A stretch of DNA of 64,000 bases from Acidobacteriota bacterium. GTDB taxonomy: Bacteria > Acidobacteriota > Thermoanaerobaculia > Multivoradales > J023. Under the pieces are notes generated by a model, which was not told where the DNA came from, searched no databases, and saw only the letters and a program-made list of their open reading frames with translations. A program made the translations under genes and the position numbers. Shown here one piece after another: positions 35,297 to 43,641 of the stretch. The DNA is taken from assembly GCA_029263395.1 (NCBI GenBank), contig JAJCXO010000234.1, positions 60,326 through 124,325 of the forward strand. Direction: 5' to 3'. How positions within the stretch are numbered: position 1 is the first letter of the stretch; each line of letters opens with the position of its first letter.

Positions 35297-36613
35297 TCAT
35301 GCGACGACTGGCGAGGCGTACGGTTGTGGGAGATCTTCCGGCCGCAAGGCGTCCGCCGGTTCGACCGCAGGCAAACCTTCCGCCAAGAAGGCACGGACTG
35401 CCGGAGCCATACTGGTAGCGATACGGCGCGCTGTCTCCTCAGCGTCACGCCGAGGGCGAACGAGGCCGAGGTCACGATCGATCTCGGACAACAGATCCTT
35501 GCGGATCTCGATCCCCAAACAACTCGTGCGGTTTCCAGCAAAACGATAGTCCGCCAATAGCTGGTCACGATGTTCGTCCATGAACCGTGTTATCGCACCG
35601 TAGGCACGGCGCGCTTCGGCGAACAAGACCTTCGAGTCTCTTGGTGCCTCACGGTAGCGGTGGAGGTAGGCTCGCAGCCCTTCCGCTTCGCCCGAACGGC
35701 GAGTGACGTCGAGCAACAGCTGCCACACTCTTTGGTATCCCGGTTGCCCGCGGTTCTCCGGAAACGCAGTCAAGAACCGTTCTCTCAGATAGCGGAAGAA
35801 CAGCCACACCTGGGCGCGGATCTCGACCGAGCCTTCGGGCATGATGTAGGGGTAATTCAACGCTGTGCGCCAGCCCCCTTGTTCGAGATCGGCCAGCATC
35901 CGATAGGTCAACTTCCGCTGGCAGGTCGATTCACACAGCTCGGGCGGGAACAGCGGGTCAAAAATGTACGGTGGCATGGTCGACGTCCACTGATACTCGA
36001 GGGATCGAGCGACCAAGCTGATCTCGGGGCGCTCGGTCCCGGTCTGATTGTGCGAGTCGTAGGAGTGGATCGCGATGGTCAGTCGGCGGCGTGCGAACTG
36101 GTCGACGAAGGCCCGCGAGGCAGCATCGTAATACTGTGCCAGCAACTCGTGACGGGCTGTCTCGGAAAGGCTGTGCTCAAGCGGCGGAAATAACGCATGC
36201 CGTCGCAAGTACTCCATACCCAGCGACGAGCTGCCTGGAAAACGCCCAAAGTCCATCACCACCCGCGCCAAATTGATCCGGGAGAAGCTCGCCGCACCAA
36301 TCTCTTGCGCCAAGTGGCGAGCCACCAGGTTCGCTCCCCAGTCGCGCTCCCTGACATAAGCCTGCGCGATCTCTGGCTTTGCCAGCACCTCGGCGCTGCG
36401 CTCGCCAAACAAATGCTGCGGAACTTGCCGCCCATCGTGGATCGTGAAGATCAACGCGTCATCTGCGGGTCGAGTGTCCGACTCGCCTCGCGGGTCGGTG
36501 CCGCCGACGGCAACCTCCTCGACTACTTGCAGATGTTCCGTGAGTTCAGGCTTCGGGTACAAGAGCGTCTCCTCAGGACTGGGCTCTAGGCATTGGCTTC
36601 GACCGGCCAGCAT
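35297..36613 (-). CDS. N-formylglutamate amidohydrolase-like protein
   Basis: The 438-residue product carries the family marks of N-formylglutamate amidohydrolase: FTIHDGRQVP (metal-binding His with Asp-Gly), SRINLARVVMDFGR in place of the DxNR strand, IAIHSYDSHN with a second His, and GIEIRKDLL near the end for the Glu-Arg site. Such enzymes cleave N-formyl or N-acyl amino acids, using zinc. It is longer than usual (about 270), with extra helical segments in the middle. ATG 36613 is supported by the frame but has no strong ribosome site. It precedes the Rossmann-type 827-residue gene, and the pair may act on one substrate. The true substrate is uncertain. Confidence 0.6.
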   Translation of the reverse strand: MLAGRSQCLEPSPEETLLYPKPELTEHLQVVEEVAVGGTDPRGESDTRPADDALIFTIHDGRQVPQHLFGERSAEVLAKPEIAQAYVRERDWGANLVARHLAQEIGAASFSRINLARVVMDFGRFPGSSSLGMEYLRRHALFPPLEHSLSETARHELLAQYYDAASRAFVDQFARRRLTIAIHSYDSHNQTGTERPEISLVARSLEYQWTSTMPPYIFDPLFPPELCESTCQRKLTYRMLADLEQGGWRTALNYPYIMPEGSVEIRAQVWLFFRYLRERFLTAFPENRGQPGYQRVWQLLLDVTRRSGEAEGLRAYLHRYREAPRDSKVLFAEARRAYGAITRFMDEHRDQLLADYRFAGNRTSCLGIEIRKDLLSEIDRDLGLVRPRRDAEETARRIATSMAPAVRAFLAEGLPAVEPADALRPEDLPQPYASPVVA

Positions 36614-36922
36614 CTACCAACCGTAGTTTTCATCTAGATCAACAGCACGCCTCAGTCTCGTACGTCGATCGGCTCATCCCCGTAGGGGTCACAAATCAGT
36701 CCAGGTGGCGAGGTTCCGAGCGGTGCTTCAGATGACGCTCGCAGGTCTCCTAGCCCATCTGCGCAAACACTTTAGATGGTCAAGTATTGTAATGCTCTTG
36801 GAACACCGATGGAAGAGTCGACAGGCCTCTAACGCCCTCAATCCTAACGAACTCAATCGTGGCGGCCTCAATCGTGACGAAGCCCATCCTGGCACGCTTA
36901 CCTTGCAAGCCACATTTCGAAA
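36614..36922. other. Gene-free stretch between apaH and the amidohydrolase-like gene
   Basis: The 309-bp gap holds three 15-bp units at 36838-36882 (CTCAATCCTAACGAA, CTCAATCGTGGCGGC, CTCAATCGTGACGAA). A short open frame crosses it on the + strand but it overlaps apaH and has no ribosome site. No terminator hairpin is evident. Confidence 0.55.
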
Positions 36923-37729
36923 TCAGCGACTCTCCACACTGGTTTGTTGGAACAGGGTCCGATCTTCGAGCCGCAGCGCGGTCAATTGTTGTCCCCAAAC
37001 ACAACCACTGTCCAGGCCGATGACTGAGGGCTCCAGGTGCAACCCCATCGCCGCCCAATGCCCAAACACCACTGTCGTGTCCGCAGTTCGGCGCTCCGGC
37101 ACTTGAAACCATGGCAGGCACCCCTCAGGGGCTCCGTCCGGCGCTCCTTTCCACTTGCAGGGGGTGCCCTCGGCAGTACACGTTCTCAGGCTCACCAAGG
37201 CCGACAGATCGTCTCGTAACGGTTGCCACAAGCTATCCTCGGCTGGCGCCGAACCACGCTCGAGGATTGGACGTCGACGCGCTGGATCTTGCAACACTGG
37301 CTCAATCTCGCGCGCCCTCTGCTCTGCTTCCTCCACCGTCCACTGGGGCAACAATCCAGCATGGACCAATAACACGCCGGGTTCGCGATAGAGCAAAGGT
37401 CGGCTGGCGAGCCAGGCCATCAGTGGCTCACGATCGGGCGCCGAGAGCACCTCCTCCAACGTGTCCTTAGCGCGCTGCGGGGCCCACCCGTCGTGCCGCG
37501 CCAGCAGATGCAGGTCGTGGTTGCCGAGCACCACTTGCATGCGTTCGCCAAAACGTTCGTTGAGCGTCCGCGCCCAACGCAGGACCTCCAGAGATTTTGG
37601 TCCCCGGTTGACCAAATCCCCCACCAGCCACAGTCGATCCTGCGTCGGATCAAAGCCCAGACGCGGCCACAAGGCCTGCAACGTATCGAAGCAGCCGTGA
37701 ATATCGCCGATAACATAGGTGGCAACCAT
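36923..37729 (-). CDS. apaH: Bis(5'-nucleosyl)-tetraphosphatase, symmetrical (ApaH)
   Basis: This 268-residue metallophosphatase splits Ap4A into two ADP in the cytosol and so limits alarmone levels. The phosphoesterase motifs are in order: GDIHGC at residues 8-13, GDLVNRGP near 37-44, GNHDLH near 69-74, and later VHAGL and FGHW. Length and motif spacing match ApaH. In ApaH the metal ions (Mn or Co type) are bound by the Asp, His and Asn of these motifs. It is divergent from the Smr gene; the 85-bp gap between them should hold both promoters. The usual neighbours (ksgA, pdxA) are absent. Confidence 0.93.
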   Translation of the reverse strand: MVATYVIGDIHGCFDTLQALWPRLGFDPTQDRLWLVGDLVNRGPKSLEVLRWARTLNERFGERMQVVLGNHDLHLLARHDGWAPQRAKDTLEEVLSAPDREPLMAWLASRPLLYREPGVLLVHAGLLPQWTVEEAEQRAREIEPVLQDPARRRPILERGSAPAEDSLWQPLRDDLSALVSLRTCTAEGTPCKWKGAPDGAPEGCLPWFQVPERRTADTTVVFGHWAAMGLHLEPSVIGLDSGCVWGQQLTALRLEDRTLFQQTSVESR

Positions 37730-37814
37730 CCGCCGACCTTGCCTGATTCTGGCGACGGATGCAACGCCTCACTGGCTATAGTGCTTCATTTGGTCACAGT
37801 ACGGAGAAACCACC

Positions 37815-38108
37815 ATGCACGACGACGAGAAGGACTTCGAGGAGCTCGAACCCGTTGAGCTCGAAATCACCGATGTCCTCGATCTGCACACCTTCCCGCC
37901 GTCCGACGTCAAGGAGCTCGTCACCGAATACCTCGAGCTAGCCTACGCCAAAGGCCTGCGCCAGCTGCGCATCATCCACGGCAAGGGCACTGGCGTCCAA
38001 CGTCGCATGGTGCGATCCATCCTCGATCGTCACCCGCGGGTCGTCAGCTATGGCGACCCACCGGGTCATGCCGGCGGCTGGGGTGCCACCTGGGTCACGA
38101 TGGAGTAG
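37815..38108 (+). CDS. Small Smr/MutS2 domain protein
   Basis: The 97-residue product is a lone Smr domain after a short acidic N-terminus. It has the typical LDLHTFPPSDVKELVTEYL helix and RIIHGKGTGVQRRMVR, which includes the HGxGxG nuclease-like site, and ends with HAGGWGATWVTM. Smr domains cut or bind nucleic acids in MutS2 and in stand-alone proteins, including stalled-ribosome rescue factors. ATG 37815 has GGAG nine bases upstream. The gene is divergent from apaH and convergent with the glycosidase-like gene. Confidence 0.88.
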   Translation: MHDDEKDFEELEPVELEITDVLDLHTFPPSDVKELVTEYLELAYAKGLRQLRIIHGKGTGVQRRMVRSILDRHPRVVSYGDPPGHAGGWGATWVTME

Positions 38109-38166
38109 TGCCGGAAGGGTGTGAGGAGTCACCGGTTCAACCCCTGACACAGGTTGATTGCTACCA

Positions 38167-39654
38167 TTACTGCGCCAAGAACCGGCGCAACTCGGGCAGG
38201 ACCGGGTCCTCCGTGCCTTCGCCGATATGCACCATGAACGCTTCCTCGTCGACATGGTAGTCGTGACTCGATAGTTTCCAGTAGAGAATCCCTGCCAGAA
38301 ACGGTTGCTCGAGCTCACCATGGGCCTGCCACAAGGCCCGCACCGCCCAGGCGCGCTCCTCCAGACGGATCGGCTCCTCCCCCCAAACCACAACGTATTC
38401 TTCCGGCTCGCCCGGGGTGCCGTCCGGCGAAGTCCTAGGGTTGTGGACCAGTGAAAAGCCTTCATGAGCCCACGGCCGAAGCGTCGACTTGGCACGGTAG
38501 GTGTAACCCATCTCAGTGAAGATCACCGGCTTGTCGGTCAGCTGCTGCATCTCGCGAAACTCGGCAACATCGCCGAGTACCTTGCTCCAGCCGTCGACCA
38601 GCATCGGATAAAGAAGATCCTCGGTCTCGTCGGGCAACACTCGATCGCGCAGCGAAAAGTAAGCGTTGATCCCCATCACGTCGAGCTCGGACCAGAAACC
38701 GACTTCATGGTACTGATCAAAGTTGGCGGCGTAGCCGATTTTGCCGGAATAAACCGCCCGCACCTTGGCGATCAAGGCGGACCAATGGTCCCCGAGCAGC
38801 GCCCGCTTGCGATTGATCGTCGTCAGCGACTCGACGTTGCCACCGGTGACGGTTTCCGCCCACGCCTTCTCGGTTGCAATCCGGGCGTCGATGTAGTCAT
38901 CTACCGATGCAAAGCCTTCGCGTTCCGGCGTCTCGAGGTGCCGCTGCGCGATCAGCGTCTCTTGCGCCAGCACCTGAGCTCGCCGAGCTGCCTGCTTCTC
39001 CGCATTGAGGAAGTACTCCTCTAGCCCTGGCGGCTCGGTGGCTGGCAAGGTTGTCGCCAACACATTCAACTCGCTGCCGATCATGAATACATCGACCCCT
39101 TCGCGCTCGGCAGTCTCGGCCCACTTCACTACAAAACGGGTGTATTGCTCGAACCATGAGGCAAGCTGCTCGTCGGTCTTCGGCCTGATCATGCCGTGCC
39201 ACAGGAATTCGTTGCGCGCATGACTATGGTCGAGTGCTACACGGCATACAAACGCCACTGCCAGGCCGCGCTGTTTGGCGCCACGAATTTCTTCCAACAC
39301 CCATGGGGCCTCTTCGTCCCACCACATGTGATCGGTGTCCCAATCGCCTTGTTTGGCGTAATCGGTCACCTGCACAGTGTTCATCGATTGCGCTTTCAGG
39401 GCGTCGAACCAGCCTTCGTGGGATGCTTCGTGGACCTGGATGCCGCCCAAGAAAAAGGTGGGGGATTCACCACTGTGTACTGATTCACCGCGGTGTTCTG
39501 AGGTCTCGGATGTCTTCATGGTTCTGGTAGTCGGATCGGAATCGGCACAACCCCAATGAACAAGCGCCAGAGTCGCCACAACGAGCACTCTGGTGAGCCA
39601 GCCCCAACCTGTGGGTCGAGCTTGTAGCCAGTGATTCTCTTCGATGTGCAGCAT
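38167..39654 (-). CDS. Glycoside hydrolase-like (GH113-like TIM barrel) lipoprotein
   Basis: ATG 39654 is chosen because it starts closer to the hydrophobic segment (about residues 20-35) that ends in HWGC, a lipobox-like site; the longer frame runs into the Rpn gene. The rest reads as a (beta/alpha)8 barrel: GGIQVHEASHEGWFDALK at strand 1, FMIGSELN near 192 as the clan GH-A acid/base site, ELDVMGINAYFSL, and VIFTEMGYTY near 380 with the nucleophile Glu. This order fits GH113-type enzymes, which act on mannan-like glycans. A helical insert of about 75 residues (about 205-280) is unusual. Substrate is not known; cell-surface location is inferred. Confidence 0.65.
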   Translation of the reverse strand: MLHIEENHWLQARPTGWGWLTRVLVVATLALVHWGCADSDPTTRTMKTSETSEHRGESVHSGESPTFFLGGIQVHEASHEGWFDALKAQSMNTVQVTDYAKQGDWDTDHMWWDEEAPWVLEEIRGAKQRGLAVAFVCRVALDHSHARNEFLWHGMIRPKTDEQLASWFEQYTRFVVKWAETAEREGVDVFMIGSELNVLATTLPATEPPGLEEYFLNAEKQAARRAQVLAQETLIAQRHLETPEREGFASVDDYIDARIATEKAWAETVTGGNVESLTTINRKRALLGDHWSALIAKVRAVYSGKIGYAANFDQYHEVGFWSELDVMGINAYFSLRDRVLPDETEDLLYPMLVDGWSKVLGDVAEFREMQQLTDKPVIFTEMGYTYRAKSTLRPWAHEGFSLVHNPRTSPDGTPGEPEEYVVVWGEEPIRLEERAWAVRALWQAHGELEQPFLAGILYWKLSSHDYHVDEEAFMVHIGEGTEDPVLPELRRFLAQ

Positions 39655-39725
39655 GGTGGATTCACGACCGAGGGTCAACGTCGAATCGTTCTGATGGCAG
39701 GCGCCTTGCTTCGAGGCTCGATGGG

Positions 39726-40784
39726 TCAACTGCTAAACACGTCGTCAACCGTCTCTGCGGTGAGGAGTCGCTCGGCCCAAGCCAAAAGCTGATCAGCCGA
39801 TGCCGTTGCAATATGTGCTTCACTCGTCGCGCTGACCGTCCCAAACTTGAACTCCAGTTGACGCCTCAGGATCGCCGCCTCCCCCGCGAGTTGTCCTTGC
39901 CTCAAGCCCAGCTCGACACCTTCCTGTCGTCCCAACTCGACACCTTCCTGTCGTCCTAGCCGGAGGCCTTCCTCTCTACCTTCAGCTTTCCACTGTTCTG
40001 GCCAGGTCTGCATCTTTGTCTCCACATAGGTCTGAAACTCGTCGAGATCCCCAAGTTCCGGAATTGTCTCATCAGGTAGTCGTGCAGGAAACACTACTTT
40101 CGTCAACCAAGCCAGGATATCGCGACGTAGAGCCCGCTGATCCGGCTGGTCGAGCCACCTGTTGAATCGTCTCACCATCGCGGCCAGGTCTTCGGGCCCC
40201 TGGCCCTTGTCTATTCTGGCCAACCCCGCGACGACATTGTCGAGCAAAGCCTCTAGATCTTCGAGCGACCACCGCTTCTCGTCGATCAGACACATGCTCA
40301 TGGACGGCACATGTCTGGCAAAACTCGCCGGTACTGACTCGATGAGCTCCGACATCTCCAATGGTGCCCACCATTCAGCGTCTCCATTGTAGAACACGAT
40401 CGGCAGCACCGGCGGCAGCCTCTCACCCTGACGCAACGGCTTCTCTTTCAGCAGGCGTTGATAGAAGAGCCCGGTGTAGACCAACATTCGCAAGACCATG
40501 TCCTGCTCACAAGTCGACTGCAACTCCAACAGAATGACGATGTAAAGATCGGTATTCTGCCATCTGACCCGCCACACGACATCGCTGACACGCTCTTCGA
40601 AGTCACCCGCCCAGTGCCCTGACATGTAGTCCGAGGGCAACTTCTCCAACGTCGAGAAGTCCAGCTGTTCGACCCACGGCTCGTGGATGAAGCCACACAC
40701 CAGATCGCGTACCGTACGCGCATGGCTGAATAGCAGCCGATGACTGCGATCGTGCTGCTTGTGCGGAGATCGGCGACCGCTCAT
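39726..40784 (-). CDS. Rpn family (PD-(D/E)XK) recombination-promoting nuclease / transposase-like protein
   Basis: Rpn proteins are DNases of the PD-(D/E)XK fold that promote RecA-independent recombination. Seen here are HDRSHRLLFSH near the N-terminus, DVVWRVRW, and ILLELQST, which carries the catalytic Glu-x-Gln. The C-terminal part has a repeated EGVELGRQEG segment (24-bp DNA repeat), which is typical of this family and may vary by slippage. The start is uncertain: ATG 40784, ATG 40856 and ATG 40880 are all possible. The gene lies upstream of the GH-like gene and downstream of a 42-bp tandem array. No terminal inverted repeats are seen, so it is not a complete transposon. Confidence 0.8.
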   Translation of the reverse strand: MSGRRSPHKQHDRSHRLLFSHARTVRDLVCGFIHEPWVEQLDFSTLEKLPSDYMSGHWAGDFEERVSDVVWRVRWQNTDLYIVILLELQSTCEQDMVLRMLVYTGLFYQRLLKEKPLRQGERLPPVLPIVFYNGDAEWWAPLEMSELIESVPASFARHVPSMSMCLIDEKRWSLEDLEALLDNVVAGLARIDKGQGPEDLAAMVRRFNRWLDQPDQRALRRDILAWLTKVVFPARLPDETIPELGDLDEFQTYVETKMQTWPEQWKAEGREEGLRLGRQEGVELGRQEGVELGLRQGQLAGEAAILRRQLEFKFGTVSATSEAHIATASADQLLAWAERLLTAETVDDVFSS

Positions 40785-40884
40785 CGCCGCCCGCTCTGCC
40801 AATAGAAATGCGCCTGCTGTCGTCGTTTTTTCATTTGAGAGCCTCCTGGTTCGCATCGGAGCTCCGGGCTGGAGTTCCATTTAG

Positions 40885-41135
40885 CGAAGACCCTCAAACG
40901 AACTAAGACGGAAAAGACGGTTCCGATCTTGCCCTATATCTTGGTTAATTTCTCTTACACGGCAATTCAAGGGCCGCAAGCGCTCGGCGATCCCCTATGG
41001 ATGACCCGTAAGAGTTGATCCGCACACAGGATCTCGAGCTGACTGCCCATTCGGAGACTTGCCCCGCACTGCCTGCGTGGCGTTCGCTCGGATTTGACCT
41101 TGGCTGAACACTGCTCGCCTAACCGTCGCTCGAGT
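40885..41135. other. Gene-free stretch before the 42-bp tandem array
   Basis: About 250 bp between the start region of the Rpn gene and array B. It contains a locally AT-rich segment (40920-40965), which could hold the Rpn promoter reading left, but no clear hexamers were found. Confidence 0.5.
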
Positions 41136-41600
41136 GAGCAAGGCCCACACAGTCAGTGAGCGACCCCCGATCAATTGAGCACAACCTGCACAGGCAGTGC
41201 GCGGCCTCTGGTTGGATTGAGCAAAGCCCAAGCAGTCGATGTGCGACCTCTAGTTGGATTGAGCAAATCCCAAACAGTCGATGTGCGACCTCTGGCTGGA
41301 TTGAGCAAACCCAGCACAGGCAGTGTGAGACCTCTGATTGGACTGAGCAAGGCCTTCACAGGCAGTGTGAGACCTCTGGTTGGATTGAGCAAGGCCCGCA
41401 CAGTCGATGTGTGACCTCCGAACGAACCGAGCAAAACCCGAGCAGACAGTGTGCAACGTCCGATCAATTGAGCAACACCCACACAGTCGATGTGCACGCT
41501 ACGATCAGAATGAGCAAAGCCCGCACAGGCAGAGTGCGACCTCCGATCAATTGAGCAAAGCCCAAACAGGCAGTGCAAGCCTGCTGCTCAAAGGAGCAGC
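41136..41600. repeat. 42-bp tandem array B (about 12 units)
   Basis: The anchor GAGCA recurs at 41136, 41177, 41219, 41261, 41303, 41345, 41387, 41429, 41470, 41512, 41553 and 41594, a spacing of 41 or 42 bp. Units hold ATTGAGCAAAGCCC, then CAGTCGATGTG or CAGGCAGTGTG, then CGACCTCTGGTTGG. Variation is spread along the unit, so this is not a repeat-spacer array. Frames on both strands are open with a 14-residue period, for example QSNQRSHTACAGFA, but no ribosome site or signal peptide supports translation. Confidence 0.9.
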
Positions 41601-41770
41601 AGCACCCAAGGCCGATACAACTCCCCTTGCCATCCGTCGAAATTCCCCACATTGGACCGGCACACCCGCCGGAAACGGCCTCTCGACGCAACCAATGCCT
41701 GAGTATGTCTTGATAATTGAACAAAATACCCTTATTTCGTGGTCAATACACAACAATCAGTGCCACTAGC

Positions 41771-41800
41771 TTGACAAATCAAGATTGACTAATCTATGAT
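41771..41800 (+). promoter_or_regulatory. Strong sigma-70-like promoter
   Basis: TTGACA at 41771 and TATGAT at 41795 are 18 bp apart in an unusually AT-rich segment; TATAAT at 41801 directly follows. It points to the winged-helix-like gene at 41901, giving a leader of about 95 nt. Confidence 0.65.
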
Positions 41801-41900
41801 TATAATATGGACAACAACTCGGACCTACTAACTGGACAGCACCACAACCAAATGGTTGACAGCGTCAGCCTGGCAATCTCCCCCTGTAGCGAGGTGATCG

Positions 41901-42377
41901 ATGGACAACACAAGAGACTTGTCCCTGGCCGAACTCGAGGCTCTTTATCAGAAGCGGCACGAACACTGGACCGAGCTTCACTACAAGATTCTGAGAGACG
42001 CCGAGGAGTCCAGGAAGCAAGCCGAACTCTACGAGCAGAAGCTGAGTCATATCCGGGCGCTGGTCGATGGCACCGAGATCCCCGAGACCAAGCCGCGGCC
42101 GAAAGTGCGGCGACTAAGACGACGCAAGAGCGTATGGCGCGAGGCCACCTTGGAGGCGCTACGTACTCGAGCGGGGCAGAAACTCAGCGAAGCGGACATT
42201 CGCGAAGCGATTCTCGAAGATATTGGCAAGCACTGTTCACGCCAGACCATCAACAACAACATCTACATACTGGAGCAAGAAGGCCTGATTCTGCGCGAGC
42301 GCGCCCCCCGCGGCAGCGGAGCGCAGTTCGTGTTCTCGGCTGTTCCAGGAGGCCAAGACCCAAAGAAAGGAGGATGA
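41901..42377 (+). CDS. Winged-helix-like DNA-binding protein, unknown role
   Basis: ATG 41901 has GAGGTG upstream. The 158-residue product has a coiled-coil N-terminal half (about residues 5-50: LAELEALYQKRHEHWTEL), a basic linker (about 65-78: PRPKVRRLRRRKSVWR), and a C-terminal domain that reads as a winged helix (LRTRAGQKLSEADIREAIL, then CSRQTINNNIYILEQEGLI and a basic wing). It is probably a DNA-binding regulator or nucleoid-type protein. The gene ends within AAAGGAGGATGA, so the next start could be coupled. A strong promoter lies upstream. No family name is recognised. Confidence 0.6.
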   Translation: MDNTRDLSLAELEALYQKRHEHWTELHYKILRDAEESRKQAELYEQKLSHIRALVDGTEIPETKPRPKVRRLRRRKSVWREATLEALRTRAGQKLSEADIREAILEDIGKHCSRQTINNNIYILEQEGLILRERAPRGSGAQFVFSAVPGGQDPKKGG

Positions 42378-42387
42378 TCACGATCAG

Positions 42388-42504
42388 ATGAAATCAAAGC
42401 CTGCTTCCGGACTGTCCCCGGACGGAAGCGATTGGCTACGACGTCACAACGTCCGCGAGGATCGCGAAGCGTCGAGCATCGGGGACACAGGTGACCGGAT
42501 CTGA
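42388..42504 (+). CDS. Possible 38-residue peptide coupled to the winged-helix-like gene
   Basis: A very strong ribosome site (AAAGGAGG) overlaps the end of the upstream gene and serves a mini-frame MITIR (ATG 42374) whose TGA overlaps ATG 42388. From there a 38-codon frame runs to TGA. The chained ATGA overlaps look like translational coupling, but the peptide has no recognisable domain and is Asp/Arg/Ser-rich. Confidence 0.25.
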   Translation: MKSKPASGLSPDGSDWLRRHNVREDREASSIGDTGDRI

Positions 42505-42539
42505 AAAAGGAAAGGCGCCGTCCAAAGACAGCGCCCTCT

Positions 42540-42567
42540 CAGGCTGTTGCAGCAGCCTGCCTTCTTT
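42540..42567 (+). terminator. Possible intrinsic terminator
   Basis: CAGGCTG, a six-base loop, then CAGCCTG forms a 7-bp stem followed by CCTTCTTT. The T-tract is interrupted, so termination would be partial. Confidence 0.4.
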
Positions 42568-42635
42568 CAGAGTGTGGACTAGCGACCCACAGCCCCGGTT
42601 GGCTAAATAAACCAACGTTCGAAAGGAATTGTATC

Positions 42636-43523
42636 ATGAGAAGGAAACAAGTACTACACCGCTTGAAGTCACTAGCAGAGGTCCAGGCTGCCCTGGGTGC
42701 TCACCGCGAGAAAATTGGCCGAGAGCTAGATGCGCGCCTGCCGGCTAGGGAAGGCGAGACATTCAGCTATCAGTCGCAGTTCGATCACATGAGTGACGAG
42801 TTGGCGACGATCGAGACGAAGTTGATTGCCAACGAGGATGCCCACGTCCGTCAACAGGTTCGCATCACCAAGCTAAAGCAGAAGGATCAAGGGCTGACGA
42901 CGGATCTCTATTCCAAGCAAATCTCGGCGCGGCGGGTGCTGAGGGGGCTTTACGGCCCGGAGCACGATTTCCCGTTGGCCGCAACTTCAGGCTCTACGCC
43001 TCGCGAGACACAGATCCTGAAGGAACAGGTTGACCAGACGGTCAAAATGCTGCGGAATCCGGAGGATCCGCTGCCTGAGGTAAAAATTGCTGGGGTCGCA
43101 ATCGACTTTCCAGCGATGGCTGATGATCTCGAAGGAACGCTCGCCACTCTGCGTACGACGCGAGTCGAGTTGGGCCTCAAGATCAAAGAGGCTGACGATA
43201 CCCGCGCTCAAACCAACGCCGCGATCGCTGAATACAATCGCGTCTTCCCGTTAGTGGCCACCAACCTCGAGACCGCCTTTCGGCTAGTCGGCGAGACCGA
43301 GCTCGCCGACCGTATCCGCACTAGCAGGCAGCGGGTGACCCGTCGCCAGGGTGATTCGGATACGGATGGCAGGCAGCAGCAGGAGGAGACAACACCCGCT
43401 GACGGGTCCGTCGAAACCTCACCCGCCAACGACGATACGGCGCCTTCCACCGATGATGCGAATCCGTCGCCGGAAGCCGTCGAGTCGCCAGAGGCGGCGC
43501 CTGCCGTCCCGGTCGGCTCCTAG
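42636..43523 (+). CDS. Coiled-coil protein of unknown function
   Basis: ATG 42636 follows GAAAGGAA. The 295-residue product is mainly helical in residues 1-220, with a conserved-looking core LYGPEHDFPLAATSGSTPRETQILKEQVDQTV and DFPAMADDLEGTLATL. The last 75 residues are a disordered tail of Glu, Thr, Ser, Asp and Pro. No signal peptide or membrane helix is seen. It is followed by a strong terminator at 43567, so it ends a transcript that may also include the winged-helix-like gene. I do not recognise the family. Confidence 0.6.
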   Translation: MRRKQVLHRLKSLAEVQAALGAHREKIGRELDARLPAREGETFSYQSQFDHMSDELATIETKLIANEDAHVRQQVRITKLKQKDQGLTTDLYSKQISARRVLRGLYGPEHDFPLAATSGSTPRETQILKEQVDQTVKMLRNPEDPLPEVKIAGVAIDFPAMADDLEGTLATLRTTRVELGLKIKEADDTRAQTNAAIAEYNRVFPLVATNLETAFRLVGETELADRIRTSRQRVTRRQGDSDTDGRQQQEETTPADGSVETSPANDDTAPSTDDANPSPEAVESPEAAPAVPVGS

Positions 43524-43566
43524 CTAGCTAGAGTCGCGTCTATTCTCGAGTTGAGTTGAGTTCCGT

Positions 43567-43598
43567 GGCCCGGGCGACCTCGTCGCCCGGGCCTTTCT
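43567..43598 (+). terminator. Strong intrinsic terminator
   Basis: GGCCCGGGCGA, loop CCTCG, TCGCCCGGGCC gives a perfect 11-bp GC-rich stem followed by TTTCT, right after the coiled-coil gene (stop at 43523). Confidence 0.8.
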
Positions 43599-43641
43599 GG
43601 ATTCAAGAGCTGATCGGTTCGAGCGCGGCGACGCGCTCGTC

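Noticed and set aside
36705..37106. 133-residue + strand gene
   Set aside because: It overlaps the 3' end of apaH on the other strand, has no ribosome site, and its middle is the 15-bp repeat.
39726..40784. Complete transposable element around the Rpn gene
   Set aside because: No terminal inverted repeats or target duplication were found; Rpn proteins often occur alone.
41156..41554. Protein made of 14-residue repeats on either strand
   Set aside because: Open frames arise because the unit is a multiple of three; several frames on both strands are equally open and none has a ribosome site or signal peptide.
41136..41600. CRISPR array
   Set aside because: The 41-42 bp units vary evenly along their length; there is no constant repeat with unique spacers, and no cas gene is nearby.
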